Positions 56,101-64,000 of a stretch of 64,000 bases of DNA are shown here, piece after piece (the first letter of the stretch is position 1; the number at the start of each line of letters is the position of its first letter). The stretch is from Triparma columacea. Its lineage: Eukaryota > Sar > Bolidophyceae > Parmales > Triparmaceae. The position numbers and the translations under genes were made by a program. The notes under the pieces are model-generated. The model ran no database searches. It worked only from the letters and a program-made list of their open reading frames with translations, and was not told the DNA's origin. The stretch lies in contig BRYA01000661.1 of the NCBI GenBank assembly GCA_030267965.1, positions 1-64,000 on the forward strand. The letters are read 5' to 3'.

Positions 56101-57732
56101 CAAATGCTGCTTCACCATTACAAGACGGAGATGAAAGAGAACATGATTACGCTGATTGGATACCTTGCAGATATTGGAGCCCCGGCGGAGCTGATCGAAA
56201 GGGTTGGGGACGGGGCGAATAAATTCTTTATAAGTCCCTTCGTAGGGCTCAACCACGGGGTGGGTGGACTCTTTTCTGGAGTCAAGGAGAGTGTTGAAGG
56301 TTTGAAGAACGGAGTTGGGGGGGTTGCCAAGAGTTTGGGAATGGTCGGAGAGGGCCTTTTGGGAAGATTCGCGGGGCTCTGCGGCGACCCTGATTATTTG
56401 TCTGAAAGGAAGGTCCAACGAAGGCTGGGCAAGGAGTTGGCTACAACGGCGAAAATCGGGGCGAGCTTGTCTTTGGGGTTTAGGAGCAGTGTGAATGGAA
56501 TCATGAGCATGATTGAAAAGGAGGTTACTCCGGATGCGAACGAGGTCGGGTTGGCCCTCGCAGGTCTATTTATGAAACCCATCGTTGGAGTTGGCGACGG
56601 TTTAGCTGTGGCCTTACTAGACCTGGGCGCAGACGACGGGAGAAAACAGTTTGCCCAACGGAGGAGCAGGAAAGTAGTGATGAGGGTGGATGCCGGGTTT
56701 GCTATTTTACCCCATGACCAGCAAACCAGCATGGCCCAGGAGGTCATCGAGGCTGGAGGCACCGTTGAAGACACATACGTTCACCACATTCTTTGCGTGA
56801 ATGAATTGATGATTTTTAGCGAGCAATGCCTGTGGTTGTTGAGCCGTGATAACCCTGAAAGCCGTGCGTGGTGCACAGCATACCACGACATGAGCCATTA
56901 CAGGGGAATGAAGAGGAAGAAGAAGAGAAAGACAATTGGGTTAGAAGAAAAGGGCGAGGTTCTCGAGGTCTACATATTTGCGTACTCGTTGCAGGGTCTG
57001 TTGCCGACCATTGTCGAGGTCGAGGGAGCCGCTCAAAGAGACGAGATATTCGCAAAATTGAATTGCTTTTCGGATTCAATGGGGAATGCGGGTAAGCTCG
57101 GCTTCGGGGAGCGCTGTCAGATTAAAGGGGGGAACCATTTCGGTTCGATCAACTTTTGTAGCTCCGGGAAAGAAGTAGCAGTTGATAATGCCGACGAAGG
57201 TGGCGTCTCTCTCTTTCAATGTGGCGTTCCAAATATAATGAGATGTGACAGAGTAGGCCCTGACTCTGCAGGTGTGGTGGAAAATACAAGGAAGATCCTG
57301 TCAGAAGAGGCGAGCGAAGTGAGTCTTGATCGTCATTTGTGGACGCTGGTGGACAACTTTAGGGAGGAAAACTACTGTTTCGGCCTCGGAATTATCAACG
57401 TTAGCGATCTACAATGCATCGTACTGAATTCTGCAACCCTGTCTGTCGGCAAGTCTCTCATCATGATTGGCACCGATAAGCAGGAAGTGCGAACAGAGGA
57501 GGACAGCTGGGTGATAAATCCGGGAGAGAGTTTCCTCCTAATTGCTACCGGAGAGGACGAGGCAGCAGGTCGCGAGCGTGTCGTTCTGGAAATAATGTCA
57601 GGAACGTTTCAGGTCCATTTTTCTGACACCAACGACGGAACGTTCAGGACCGAGGGAAACTGCGCAGTGCTGGAAAAGGCAATGGGGAACAGGCGGTGGT
57701 CGAAGGCTTGGCTGGGGGTCGGGATAACATAA
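50175..57732 (+). CDS. VPS13-like bridge lipid transfer protein
   Basis: Seven exons: 50175-50772, 50897-52557, 52655-53215, 53298-53396, 53497-54120, 54204-55393 and 55488-57732, giving 2325 aa; every junction keeps phase. The start LLKQTILDYISALF...SGSLTIEEGDM fits a chorein-like opening. The middle third is beta-rich with many Ser/Thr/Pro. Around residues 1300-1550 are WSPPLDISSA, LTRLITIAPKFILTNLT and RPFGFETTNT, the SHR-BD/VAB region that binds adaptors. After residue 1750, LYVPASELRQMLLHHYKTEM leads into SPFVGLNHGVGGLFSGVKE and GLFMKPIVGVGDGL, the VPS13 C-terminal amphipathic helices. It is shorter than yeast VPS13 (about 3100). Such proteins carry phospholipids between membranes at contact sites. 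Exon 1 contains a polymorphism-prone Ser/Thr repeat. Confidence 0.82.
50524..50620 (+). repeat. Coding microsatellite, Ser/Ala/Thr/Pro
   Basis: Runs of (CCCTCT)n, then (ACATCTGCCTCT)n within exon 1 of the VPS13-like gene, encoding alternating SAS, SPS and STSA. The frame is preserved because units are multiples of three. Length is probably variable. Confidence 0.9.
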
Positions 57733-57755
57733 TATACAGAGTTACATACACACGA

Positions 57756-60700
57756 TCATCTTTTGTTATGTAATGTGCAGGCAGCGGCAACACAGTTTTT
57801 GAACTCCTCGAAGCCGCTCTCCATCTTGAAATGCCTAAGCACGTTGTTGCCCCCCAAATTTTCTTGTCCTTTGAGAGAAAACGTCGTGCCCTCAGGAGTC
57901 TTTTTCACGTCCATTATGAGGGGAGGCTCAGTAGACAGGTATAGTTTGCCCCTCACGGGCATCCCCCTCTCGGCGTTTTTCACAGACTTCCACCAGCAAA
58001 TGTAGCCGGAGCGGACAACAACGAAGCGGTCCTTGAAGGCAGTATTAAAAGTGCCTCTTTTTTTCATCTCCCCGCTCCACAGCGCCTGCAGAGCGACTTG
58101 CAGCGCCTGAGTGTGCTGAACCTCTGCGGTGATCTTCTTCAGGCCGTCTCGCTCGGCTTTGTATATGTCCGACATGTCCGAGGCAGTTGGAAGGGTGCTG
58201 AGGAGGTTTTCGACGCGGTTGTAAAACTTCCTTGACCTGCGCCCCTTCAGACCCTTCCAGAAGTCTTTCAGGATCTTGTAAATCATGAGGTACCGGAACT
58301 TCACGAAAAACGATACCACGCAGCCACAGAGGATATAGGCGAAAACGACGGCAGTCTTCTTTGGGTGTACCCACATAACGAGGTTCTTCAATCGCTCACA
58401 AGCATTGGCTACGTTTTCCAGACCCACTTGTACGCTAATAGCTATACTTCTGACCTTCTTGACCCTCCCTACAATTCCTAGGTACTGCTCGTTGTTGAGA
58501 ACTTCCTCAAGACTGCACGGGTGGGTAGGCAGGCAGGCGGTCGGGCGGTCGGGCGGGTTAGCGTCGTGTGCTGAGTACTGGTCCGTTCCAAAAGACTTTA
58601 ATCCATCCTCTCACCTCTCCATGTTCATTCTATCAAGTTCAGTGAAGTCAGCCCCGACATTGGGCAGCTTAACTTGCAGCCGAACCCTTAATTTCCCGAC
58701 CTCCTTCCCCTTGCCTGCGTAAAACTTTAGCTCCAAATCTTTCATACCCTGGATCCCTCCTCCTCTTTGAACAAGCGCGCTCATTGGCAAAATAGCCCTC
58801 CCCAAGAATTTCTCGCCCGCCGTCCCAGCGTGGATCAGATCGAAGTGCAAGTTCGACGAGATATGCTCCCATTTCTTGACCTTCTTGCCCTTGTTCTCTG
58901 TCTCTTGCAAAATCGGGTACTTCAAGCAGTGCCAATCGACGACCCCGTCATCGTGCTTCCAGGAGGACGTTACGTTATGGAGAACAGCGTCCCTCACTCC
59001 GGCCTTGCGGAGCCTGCTGCGAGCAATGAACCAACTCTTCGCAGCGGTGGCAGTCTTCTGAATGTTCTTTTTGGTGATTGTCGTGGGGGAATCTTCACTT
59101 CCATTTCCCTCTCCCACAGGCTGATTCTGGAAGTAAGGGGTCGTGGTGTTTTGTATCGTCTGGGTTCTCCCGATGTAATATCGGTGCCGCGAGGAGGACG
59201 AAGAGACCTTGTAGTCATTTTTCTGCTCTTCATTCTGATTGTGGTGGTTGTGGTTGGGGTCGGAACAATCTCCAACAGCATAGTAGCATCGCACCAGCGG
59301 ATCCAGCTTCCCCCTCCACACCTTCTCCTTATCTAGCTCGCTGGCGCTGACAACTGCAAGCCTCAACTGCCCAATGGTTCTCCTCAGCCCCGAAGACTGA
59401 GGATCGTGGAGAAGATGGAGCACCGAAGTCCCATCGACTCGACCCTTCAGGTTGTAGAGCAGGACGAGGAGGACCAAGCCCGACATGTGGAAGGGCAGGT
59501 ACTCAGGATCCATAGTCAGGCAGAACGCAATGGACCCTACCAACCAGCAAATGGAGGTGGCGGGGCGTTCAAACTCAAGTATTCTCCTGTGCGCGGCTTC
59601 GAACTCATTCCGCATTCTCATGAGCTTTGAGATTCTCATGCTTGCGCTCTTCAACGCCTCGAGGGCAAAGTCGGGGTCGTTGTCCTCAGGCGAGGCCCTC
59701 AGCGAGGGCGGTTGAGTAGAGAAGCTCACCATGACATTCTCCCTGAAGCTCAGGTTGACCATGACCATTCCAACGATTGAGCCTCTGGAATCCTTGAGAT
59801 TTACCCACTCGAAGGTATCACTGCTGCTGACGTTACGAAGGGTCTCGAGGACGGTGATCTTCCTCTCACCTGGAACGTTGATGTAATTTGCCCTGAGGCC
59901 TCCGAGCCTCTTCATGTTGACCTGTACGTTTTTCTCCACAATTTCAAACAAGCCGACCGAGCAGTCTCCGATGAGGTTGGAGGAGTATTCGTCAAAGAGG
60001 TCAAAGTAGACCTTGCTCTGGTAGCTCATGACGTCAAACTCAAACGTCTTATCCTTGAAGTTGGGCTCAAAAGATGATGCGGGGGGGGTCTGCTTGAAGC
60101 CATCTTCGAATGTCACGGTGCAGAGGAATGCGGCCTCGTCGTAGGCAGGGTCAGAGACGGCCCCGTAAAAATGGGTGCCTGCCTTCTTGTTACATTTCCT
60201 CCCGCAGATATGGGCCTTCCTCACAGTAACCTTGAGGACTCCGTAAGGCTCCAGGAGTTCGGACTGGCTGGCAGCTGGCTGGTCCCGGGCCGGCTTCGGA
60301 TCCAGAGAGTTAAGGGCCTTGTTGAACGCGCTTGTTAGCTTTGCCTTCTTGTATTCCCTCCAGTCCGTCTTGGGGTCAGGAAGTGAGGGCCTACTTCTGA
60401 GATGGGCGAAGCGAGCAGCGGAAAATATATTGTGATGGTGGGTAAGCTAAGGTGCCTCAGCCCTCCTCCCTCGAGTGATTTATTACCCTCCTCACCTCTC
60501 TTTCTCTGTCCGGGGCCCCACCACAGAACCCCGATGTGGAGATTTGCGGTTGATCATGGTCTTTACACGGCGTCGGAGCTGGCCGACGGACGGTGGCGAC
60601 GCCGAGAACGACGAGTCGTCACCTTGTGCAGGGGGGGGGGGTGGATCCTGTGAGGTAGGAATTGGCAACTCATTTAAGGTATTGTTGTCGTAGTTACCGA

Positions 60701-60863
60701 CATCCTCGTCGCCGGACTCAGGGTTGGGGGCACCGGGGGGACGGGTTGGCGTGGCGGTGAAAGCGCGGATCATGCGGGAGGAAAAGGAATCCCTGAACTC
60801 AGAAGGGGTCGGGGAGGGAGGGTGCTCATTGTCCGGTGAGGGGCCCCGGGGGGGGGAAGGCAT
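57756..60863 (-). CDS. MCTP-like C2 / membrane protein with C-terminal PH domain
   Basis: Three exons: 60863-60496, 60396-58615 and 58512-57756, giving 968 aa, all phase 2 junctions. Residues 1-122 are Pro/Ser-rich. A first C2 domain starts near GVLKVTVRKAHI (about residue 173), and a hydrophobic hairpin (ICWLVGSIAFCLTMDPEYLPF) lies near 407. A second C2-like domain starts at IGQLRLAVVSASELDKEKV (about 463). Exon 3 carries VQVGLENVANACERLKNLVMW and VHPKKTAVVFAYILCG, then FYNRVENLLSTLPTASD, the reticulon-like PRT_C end of MCTP proteins. A PH domain closes it (MKKRGTFNTAFKDRFVVV...ICWWKS). MCTPs tether ER to plasma membrane and respond to Ca and lipids. The PH tail is an addition not usual in plants or animals. 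It converges with VPS13-like, 23 bp between stops. Confidence 0.78.
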
Positions 60864-61049
60864 CGGAGATCGATGGGACGTGGGAGGGAGGGGGCGAGTT
60901 TAGGGTGAAGGGAAGGAGGGGGGGAAGGATGGGAGGAGGGAGGGGCTTTGAAAATTGGCAAGGCAGGATTTCGAAGGATCTTGCCCAGGATCTTCTACGT
61001 TGAAGACATACATTTTGATCTAAAATAAGCGCAGCAAAGTTTGATAATA

Positions 61050-62246
61050 TTAGATTGCACCTATGTCAACATCAATATTAATCGCCAGCCCTTTGCCTTC
61101 TTTTTCCATCCCGACGCTGATCTCCCCAACGTCGACTCCTTCCCTCATCTTCTTGAGGTCCTCCATAGCCTTAAAGATCAAGTTGGTGTCCGCGAGCAGC
61201 GCGTTGTGTTTCTTTCCCGTGATGTGCACCTGAATGTCCAGGTCTACCGGCGGCTTCGTCTCGGAGAAGAGGAACCTCCCGTCCCCTTGGATGAATTCGT
61301 AGTGGTCAAAATTAGGCCCGAGCATGCCGTTCTCGTCTTTGCTGATCCCGAATAGCGGCGAGGTTTTTGTGTCAACCCCCGAGACGACCGCGACAGGAGG
61401 GTACACCGACTTATCGTGCTTGAGTTCCCTCAAGGTGGCCCTGAACGCTAGCGCTCTGTCCAGGCAATTCTGAAGGTGCCCCTTCTTCTCCTCGAAATCT
61501 GGGTCTGACGGACTCAGCAGGATACCGTGTTCCGCCCAGCTTTCCGCTCGCTTGGGGTCCCAGTTCCCCTCGCTTCCCTTCGCCAGCGATTCGCTCGTGT
61601 CCTTCTCAAGTGGCATGAAGCAAAATGGCGCTGGGTAAGTGAAGAGAACTGCAGGGGGCTGCCTGTACAGCATCGTCCCCCCCCCCCTAACCATGTCCCT
61701 CATGAACGACCAGTTCCCCCCGAACGGCCCCCCCGCCAGCAGCAGCGAGCTCGCAAGTTCCGGCTCCCCGTTGACGACGCTCCAGGCGATCTGGGCCCCC
61801 ATGGAGTGCCCTATCACGGCGGCGGCGCCCCCGCCGGGACTTGAGGCCTTCACGGCGGACAGGACCCCTTTGAGGAGCTCGGCGTTCTCGCTCGGATCCC
61901 TCCTCCAGTCGTAGCAGAAGAAGTACGCCCTCCTTGGCGGTCCCTCCCTAACGTCACCCTCGCTGTGGACGACTGCAACCTTCTCGTTGTTATCAGACTC
62001 AAGCTTGGATATAAGAGGGCTGTATACCTTCCCCAATATCGTCATCGGTCCAGCGGGAATCAAATCGTCCCTCCCCTGAACCATATTACCACCCCCCCCA
62101 CCACCTTCCCAATGGAGAGGCAGCCGAATATCACGAACGCACAAACCGAAGAGCATAGGAACGGTCAAGAAACGACAACGACCACCCGGGGAAACAAGAT
62201 TAGAACCCTTGAAACCGTGAACAACGACAGTCGGTGTGTAGTCCAT
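61050..62246 (-). CDS. LCAT-like lipase / acyltransferase (alpha/beta hydrolase)
   Basis: A single exon from an ATG at 62246, 398 aa. It opens directly with TPTVVVHGFKGSNLV, the oxyanion strand-loop, has YFFCYDWRRDP as in LCAT/PDAT enzymes and AAVIGHSMGAQIAW with the nucleophile Ser. LLLAGGPFGG follows, and KKHNALLAD near residue 350 supplies a likely catalytic His; VSGVDTKTSP may carry the acid. Family members cleave or transfer fatty acyl chains on phospholipids and sterols. No signal peptide is visible, so a short upstream exon could be missing, or the enzyme is cytosolic. A poly-Gly stretch (GGGGGG) comes from a C-rich run. It lies 74 bp from the divergent twin-Cx9C gene. Confidence 0.8.
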   Translation of the reverse strand: MDYTPTVVVHGFKGSNLVSPGGRCRFLTVPMLFGLCVRDIRLPLHWEGGGGGGNMVQGRDDLIPAGPMTILGKVYSPLISKLESDNNEKVAVVHSEGDVREGPPRRAYFFCYDWRRDPSENAELLKGVLSAVKASSPGGGAAAVIGHSMGAQIAWSVVNGEPELASSLLLAGGPFGGNWSFMRDMVRGGGTMLYRQPPAVLFTYPAPFCFMPLEKDTSESLAKGSEGNWDPKRAESWAEHGILLSPSDPDFEEKKGHLQNCLDRALAFRATLRELKHDKSVYPPVAVVSGVDTKTSPLFGISKDENGMLGPNFDHYEFIQGDGRFLFSETKPPVDLDIQVHITGKKHNALLADTNLIFKAMEDLKKMREGVDVGEISVGMEKEGKGLAINIDVDIGAI

Positions 62247-62320
62247 GTTAGGGATTTAGGATCCTTTTTTGGAGGAGCAATTTACTTGGTTGTTGTGTTG
62301 TTGGGTTTGAGAACAAAACG

Positions 62321-62653
62321 ATGACGGGGGTAGGGGAAATTACGATACCTTACCCCCCCCCTTCCCCACCCTGCGTAAAGCTCTACAAAAAGCTCTCCTC
62401 ATCCTTTGCCAATGTTGGTAGCACCCTCTCGTTGAAGGTAACAGGTTCCAGGTTGAACAACGCTTTCATCGCTTACTACAAATGCGAGGCGAAGGGTTTG
62501 GGATGCGGGGTCGAGGTGAAGGAGCATGAAGGATGCTATAGGAGCGTGATGGGAATGGGAACGTTCGGGGGGAGGAACGACTGCGAAAAGGAGCTAAGGA
62601 GGATGAAGGAATGCGTTGATGGGGGAAGGAAGGGGAAGTCAAAGGAAGGGTAA
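62321..62653 (+). CDS. Small twin-Cx9C (CHCH-type) protein
   Basis: A single exon from an ATG at 62321, 110 aa. The second half contains CGVEVKEHEGC and CEKELRRMKEC: two Cx9C motifs spaced by 15 residues, the hallmark of intermembrane-space proteins imported and oxidised by Mia40/Erv1. One more Cys pair (PPCVKL and YYKCEAK) lies upstream. The N-terminus is proline-rich and not a presequence, as expected for this import route. Members assemble respiratory complexes or carry copper; which one this is cannot be told. It converges with the plastid-type gene. Confidence 0.75.
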   Translation: MTGVGEITIPYPPPSPPCVKLYKKLSSSFANVGSTLSLKVTGSRLNNAFIAYYKCEAKGLGCGVEVKEHEGCYRSVMGMGTFGGRNDCEKELRRMKECVDGGRKGKSKEG

Positions 62654-62734
62654 GGGCTGGTATTTGCTTGTTGTTTTGCAGAGAAAAAAAATACATCCTA
62701 TATATAATTGTGGGGCGCTTGAGATCCCATTCGT

Positions 62735-63875
62735 TCATTTCCCCTCCCTCATTCTTTTCCTCCATTCCATTTTTTCCACCTCTCCCTCCTCCCCCCATCC
62801 CTCCTCTTCCCACATATCTTCCGCAACACTCCTATCAACTCTCGGCCAGTCTCCAACCCATAAATTTCTTTCCTCAATCCAAACATCAGAGTTAATCGCA
62901 CTATCCCCAATCTCTCTAACAACCGTATAACACACGTCCCCTTTAACGAGTTCCTTATACCTCGGGTGGTACGTTACACGTGTACGGAGGAGACGTGAGG
63001 AGGAATCAGAGATTGTTAAACGGAGACCACAACCACGAAGATCGGAGTCGGTGTAGGAGGACTTTATACGGATGGGCGTAGAGGACTGGGGGGACCTAAA
63101 TAAAGGGAGGCGGGAGAGAGGGGGGGGGGAGGAAGGGATGGGTTTTTTTTAGTACGCTTGTTTCGTAGTGCTCTTATAGTTTCGCTGTTTTGGTAAACAG
63201 TATTTTCTCTCCTTCTCCCCCCCCTTCTCCCCCTTACCTCATAATCTCTAATTTCTCAATAACCCCTACAAAAACATACTCCACCCCTCCCCCCTCCCCC
63301 CTCCCATCTTCCATATTCCTCAACACAGCTTTCCCATAAGGTCCCGCAACGAAGTAAAACGCCGCAGCCGTCCCGCTAACAAGGCTTGGTAAATACCCTA
63401 GAATGAAGGATGTGAAGTAGGAAAACCATAGACCTAGGAAAGTCACGGATAATGTCTCGAACATTAAACCTTGACGGTAGTCTGGGCGTGTGTAATCCGA
63501 GGTTGTGCACTCTGGGGGGAGGGCTGTGGGGGAGGCGGAGAGGATGGGAGAGTAACAGAGGAGCTGCTCTTTTGTTGGAGGGGATATTGGCATTAGGAGA
63601 GAACATGAGGAGGGGGATAGGGGGATTAGAGCTGAGAGAGTTGTTGAGGAGGGACGAGTTGTGGAGTGTGTGTGTGTGTGTCTTGAGTATATGCTTGTAC
63701 TTGTAGTTATTGAGGGTATAGTTGAGTGCTTTTTTTGATGGTGAGATTGGAATTTTTCTTGTAATGAGTATGATTTACGGTATGTATTGCGGTATGCGTT
63801 GAAGGCATTGAAAGTGTAGGCGGTATTTATGAGGCTATTTAGGAGAAGAAAGCGTACAAATACCCACGAGTGCAT
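62735..63875 (-). CDS. Putative plastid-targeted membrane protein, unrecognised
   Basis: Two exons: 63875-63238 and 63095-62735, giving 332 aa; the donor AG|GTAAGG and acceptor TTTAG join in phase 2. The N-terminus MHSWVFVRFLLLNSLINTAYTFNAF is a signal peptide ending in an A-Y-T / F-N-A junction. Phe at +1 followed by Ser/Thr/Arg-rich sequence (about residues 26-85) is the bipartite plastid leader of secondary-plastid stramenopiles. Two hydrophobic helices follow (FLGLWFSYFTSFILGYL; PSLVSGTAAAFYFVAGPYG). Exon 2 is soluble: GCGLRLTISDSSSRLLRTRV, PRYKELVKGDVCYTVV, ending in an acidic/basic tail EKMEWRKRMREGK. No family is recognised. A thylakoid or envelope location is likely (inferred). Confidence 0.7.
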
Positions 63876-64000
63876 GTTGCTTGGTTGCTGTGTGCTTGTT
63901 GTGTGGTTGTTGTGTGCTTTGTTAGTGCTTCTGTGTGTTTGTTAGTGCGTCTGTATACTTGTTAGCGCCTGTATATGGTTGTATATGCTTATTAGTGTTT
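63876..64000. other. G/T-rich terminal stretch, no gene seen
   Basis: The last 125 bases upstream of the plastid-type gene repeat phrases such as TGTGTGCTTGTTGTGTGGTTG and TTGTTAGTGC. They are probably promoter or 5' untranslated DNA of that gene; the window cuts off here. Confidence 0.5.

Noticed and set aside
13425..64000. Prokaryotic-type operons, CRISPR arrays or insertion sequences
   Set aside because: Spliceosomal introns, organelle leaders and telomere show a nuclear eukaryotic chromosome; no spacer arrays, transposase or terminal inverted repeats were seen.
1..64000. tRNA or rRNA genes in the intergenic stretches
   Set aside because: No B-box-like GGTTCGAATCC element with a matching A-box and no rRNA segments were recognised by eye; a covariance-model scan would be decisive.

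Overview
This window is the left end of a eukaryotic nuclear chromosome. Bases 1-70 are eleven copies of the C-rich telomere repeat TAACCC plus a partial copy. They are followed by about 0.9 kb of degenerate C/T/A-rich subtelomeric repeats with no gene. The rest is a dense gene field. The introns are short (67-350 nt), start almost always with GTGAG or GTAAG, carry CTAAC-like branch sites and end in CAG or TAG. Organelle-targeting leaders, an F-containing plastid-type leader on the last gene, an EF-hand two-domain cation channel and an MLO-like EF-hand protein all fit a photosynthetic stramenopile alga, perhaps a bolidophyte-like lineage. That assignment is inference from gene content; no species is named.

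Layout. 1-1017: telomere and subtelomere. 1018-10701 (-): one uninterrupted 3227-codon gene with START-like lipid-binding segments and three copies of a multi-membrane module. 11.6-30.3 kb: histidine acid phosphatase (-), mitochondrial SHMT (+), a GNAT-guanine deaminase fusion (-), PP2C phosphatase (+), MLO-like EF-hand protein (-, with an assembly gap in its first intron), two-domain EF-hand cation channel (+), a degenerate mRNA capping-enzyme-like protein (-), DusA-like tRNA-dihydrouridine synthase (+), and a peroxiredoxin-like two-part protein (-, to 31.5 kb). 31.6-46.8 kb: a large three-repeat membrane protein (+), an aromatic amino acid decarboxylase-like enzyme (-), a full-length ABCA transporter (+) and an MFS transporter (+). 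46.8-64 kb: a low-complexity Ser/Phe-rich protein (-), a histidine phosphatase (+), a tentative small gene (-), a VPS13-like lipid transfer protein (+), an MCTP-like C2/PH membrane protein (-), an LCAT-like lipase (-), a twin-Cx9C protein (+) and a putative plastid membrane protein (-).

I rebuilt the multi-exon genes by matching splice-site phase with protein continuity. In several cases this recovered exons too short to stand out alone, such as the 47-nt first exon of the Dus gene and the 47-nt middle exon of the PP2C gene. Genes alternate strand almost perfectly from 11.6 to 44.4 kb. Divergent start codons are as close as 67 bp and convergent stop codons as close as 23 bp, so promoters and 3' ends must be shared or overlapping.

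The most striking single item is the capping-enzyme-like protein at 25745-27710. It keeps the overall fold signatures of a triphosphatase-guanylyltransferase fusion but has lost the key catalytic residues of both halves and the C-terminal OB-fold. Other points worth a second look are the triplicated telomere-proximal START/membrane gene, a family of introns with near-identical ends (possible introner-like elements), the two domain fusions and the strand-alternating architecture. Several genes act on lipids or membranes (START-like, VPS13-like, MCTP-like, ABCA, LCAT-like, acid phosphatase), but nothing in the sequence shows that they act as a unit.
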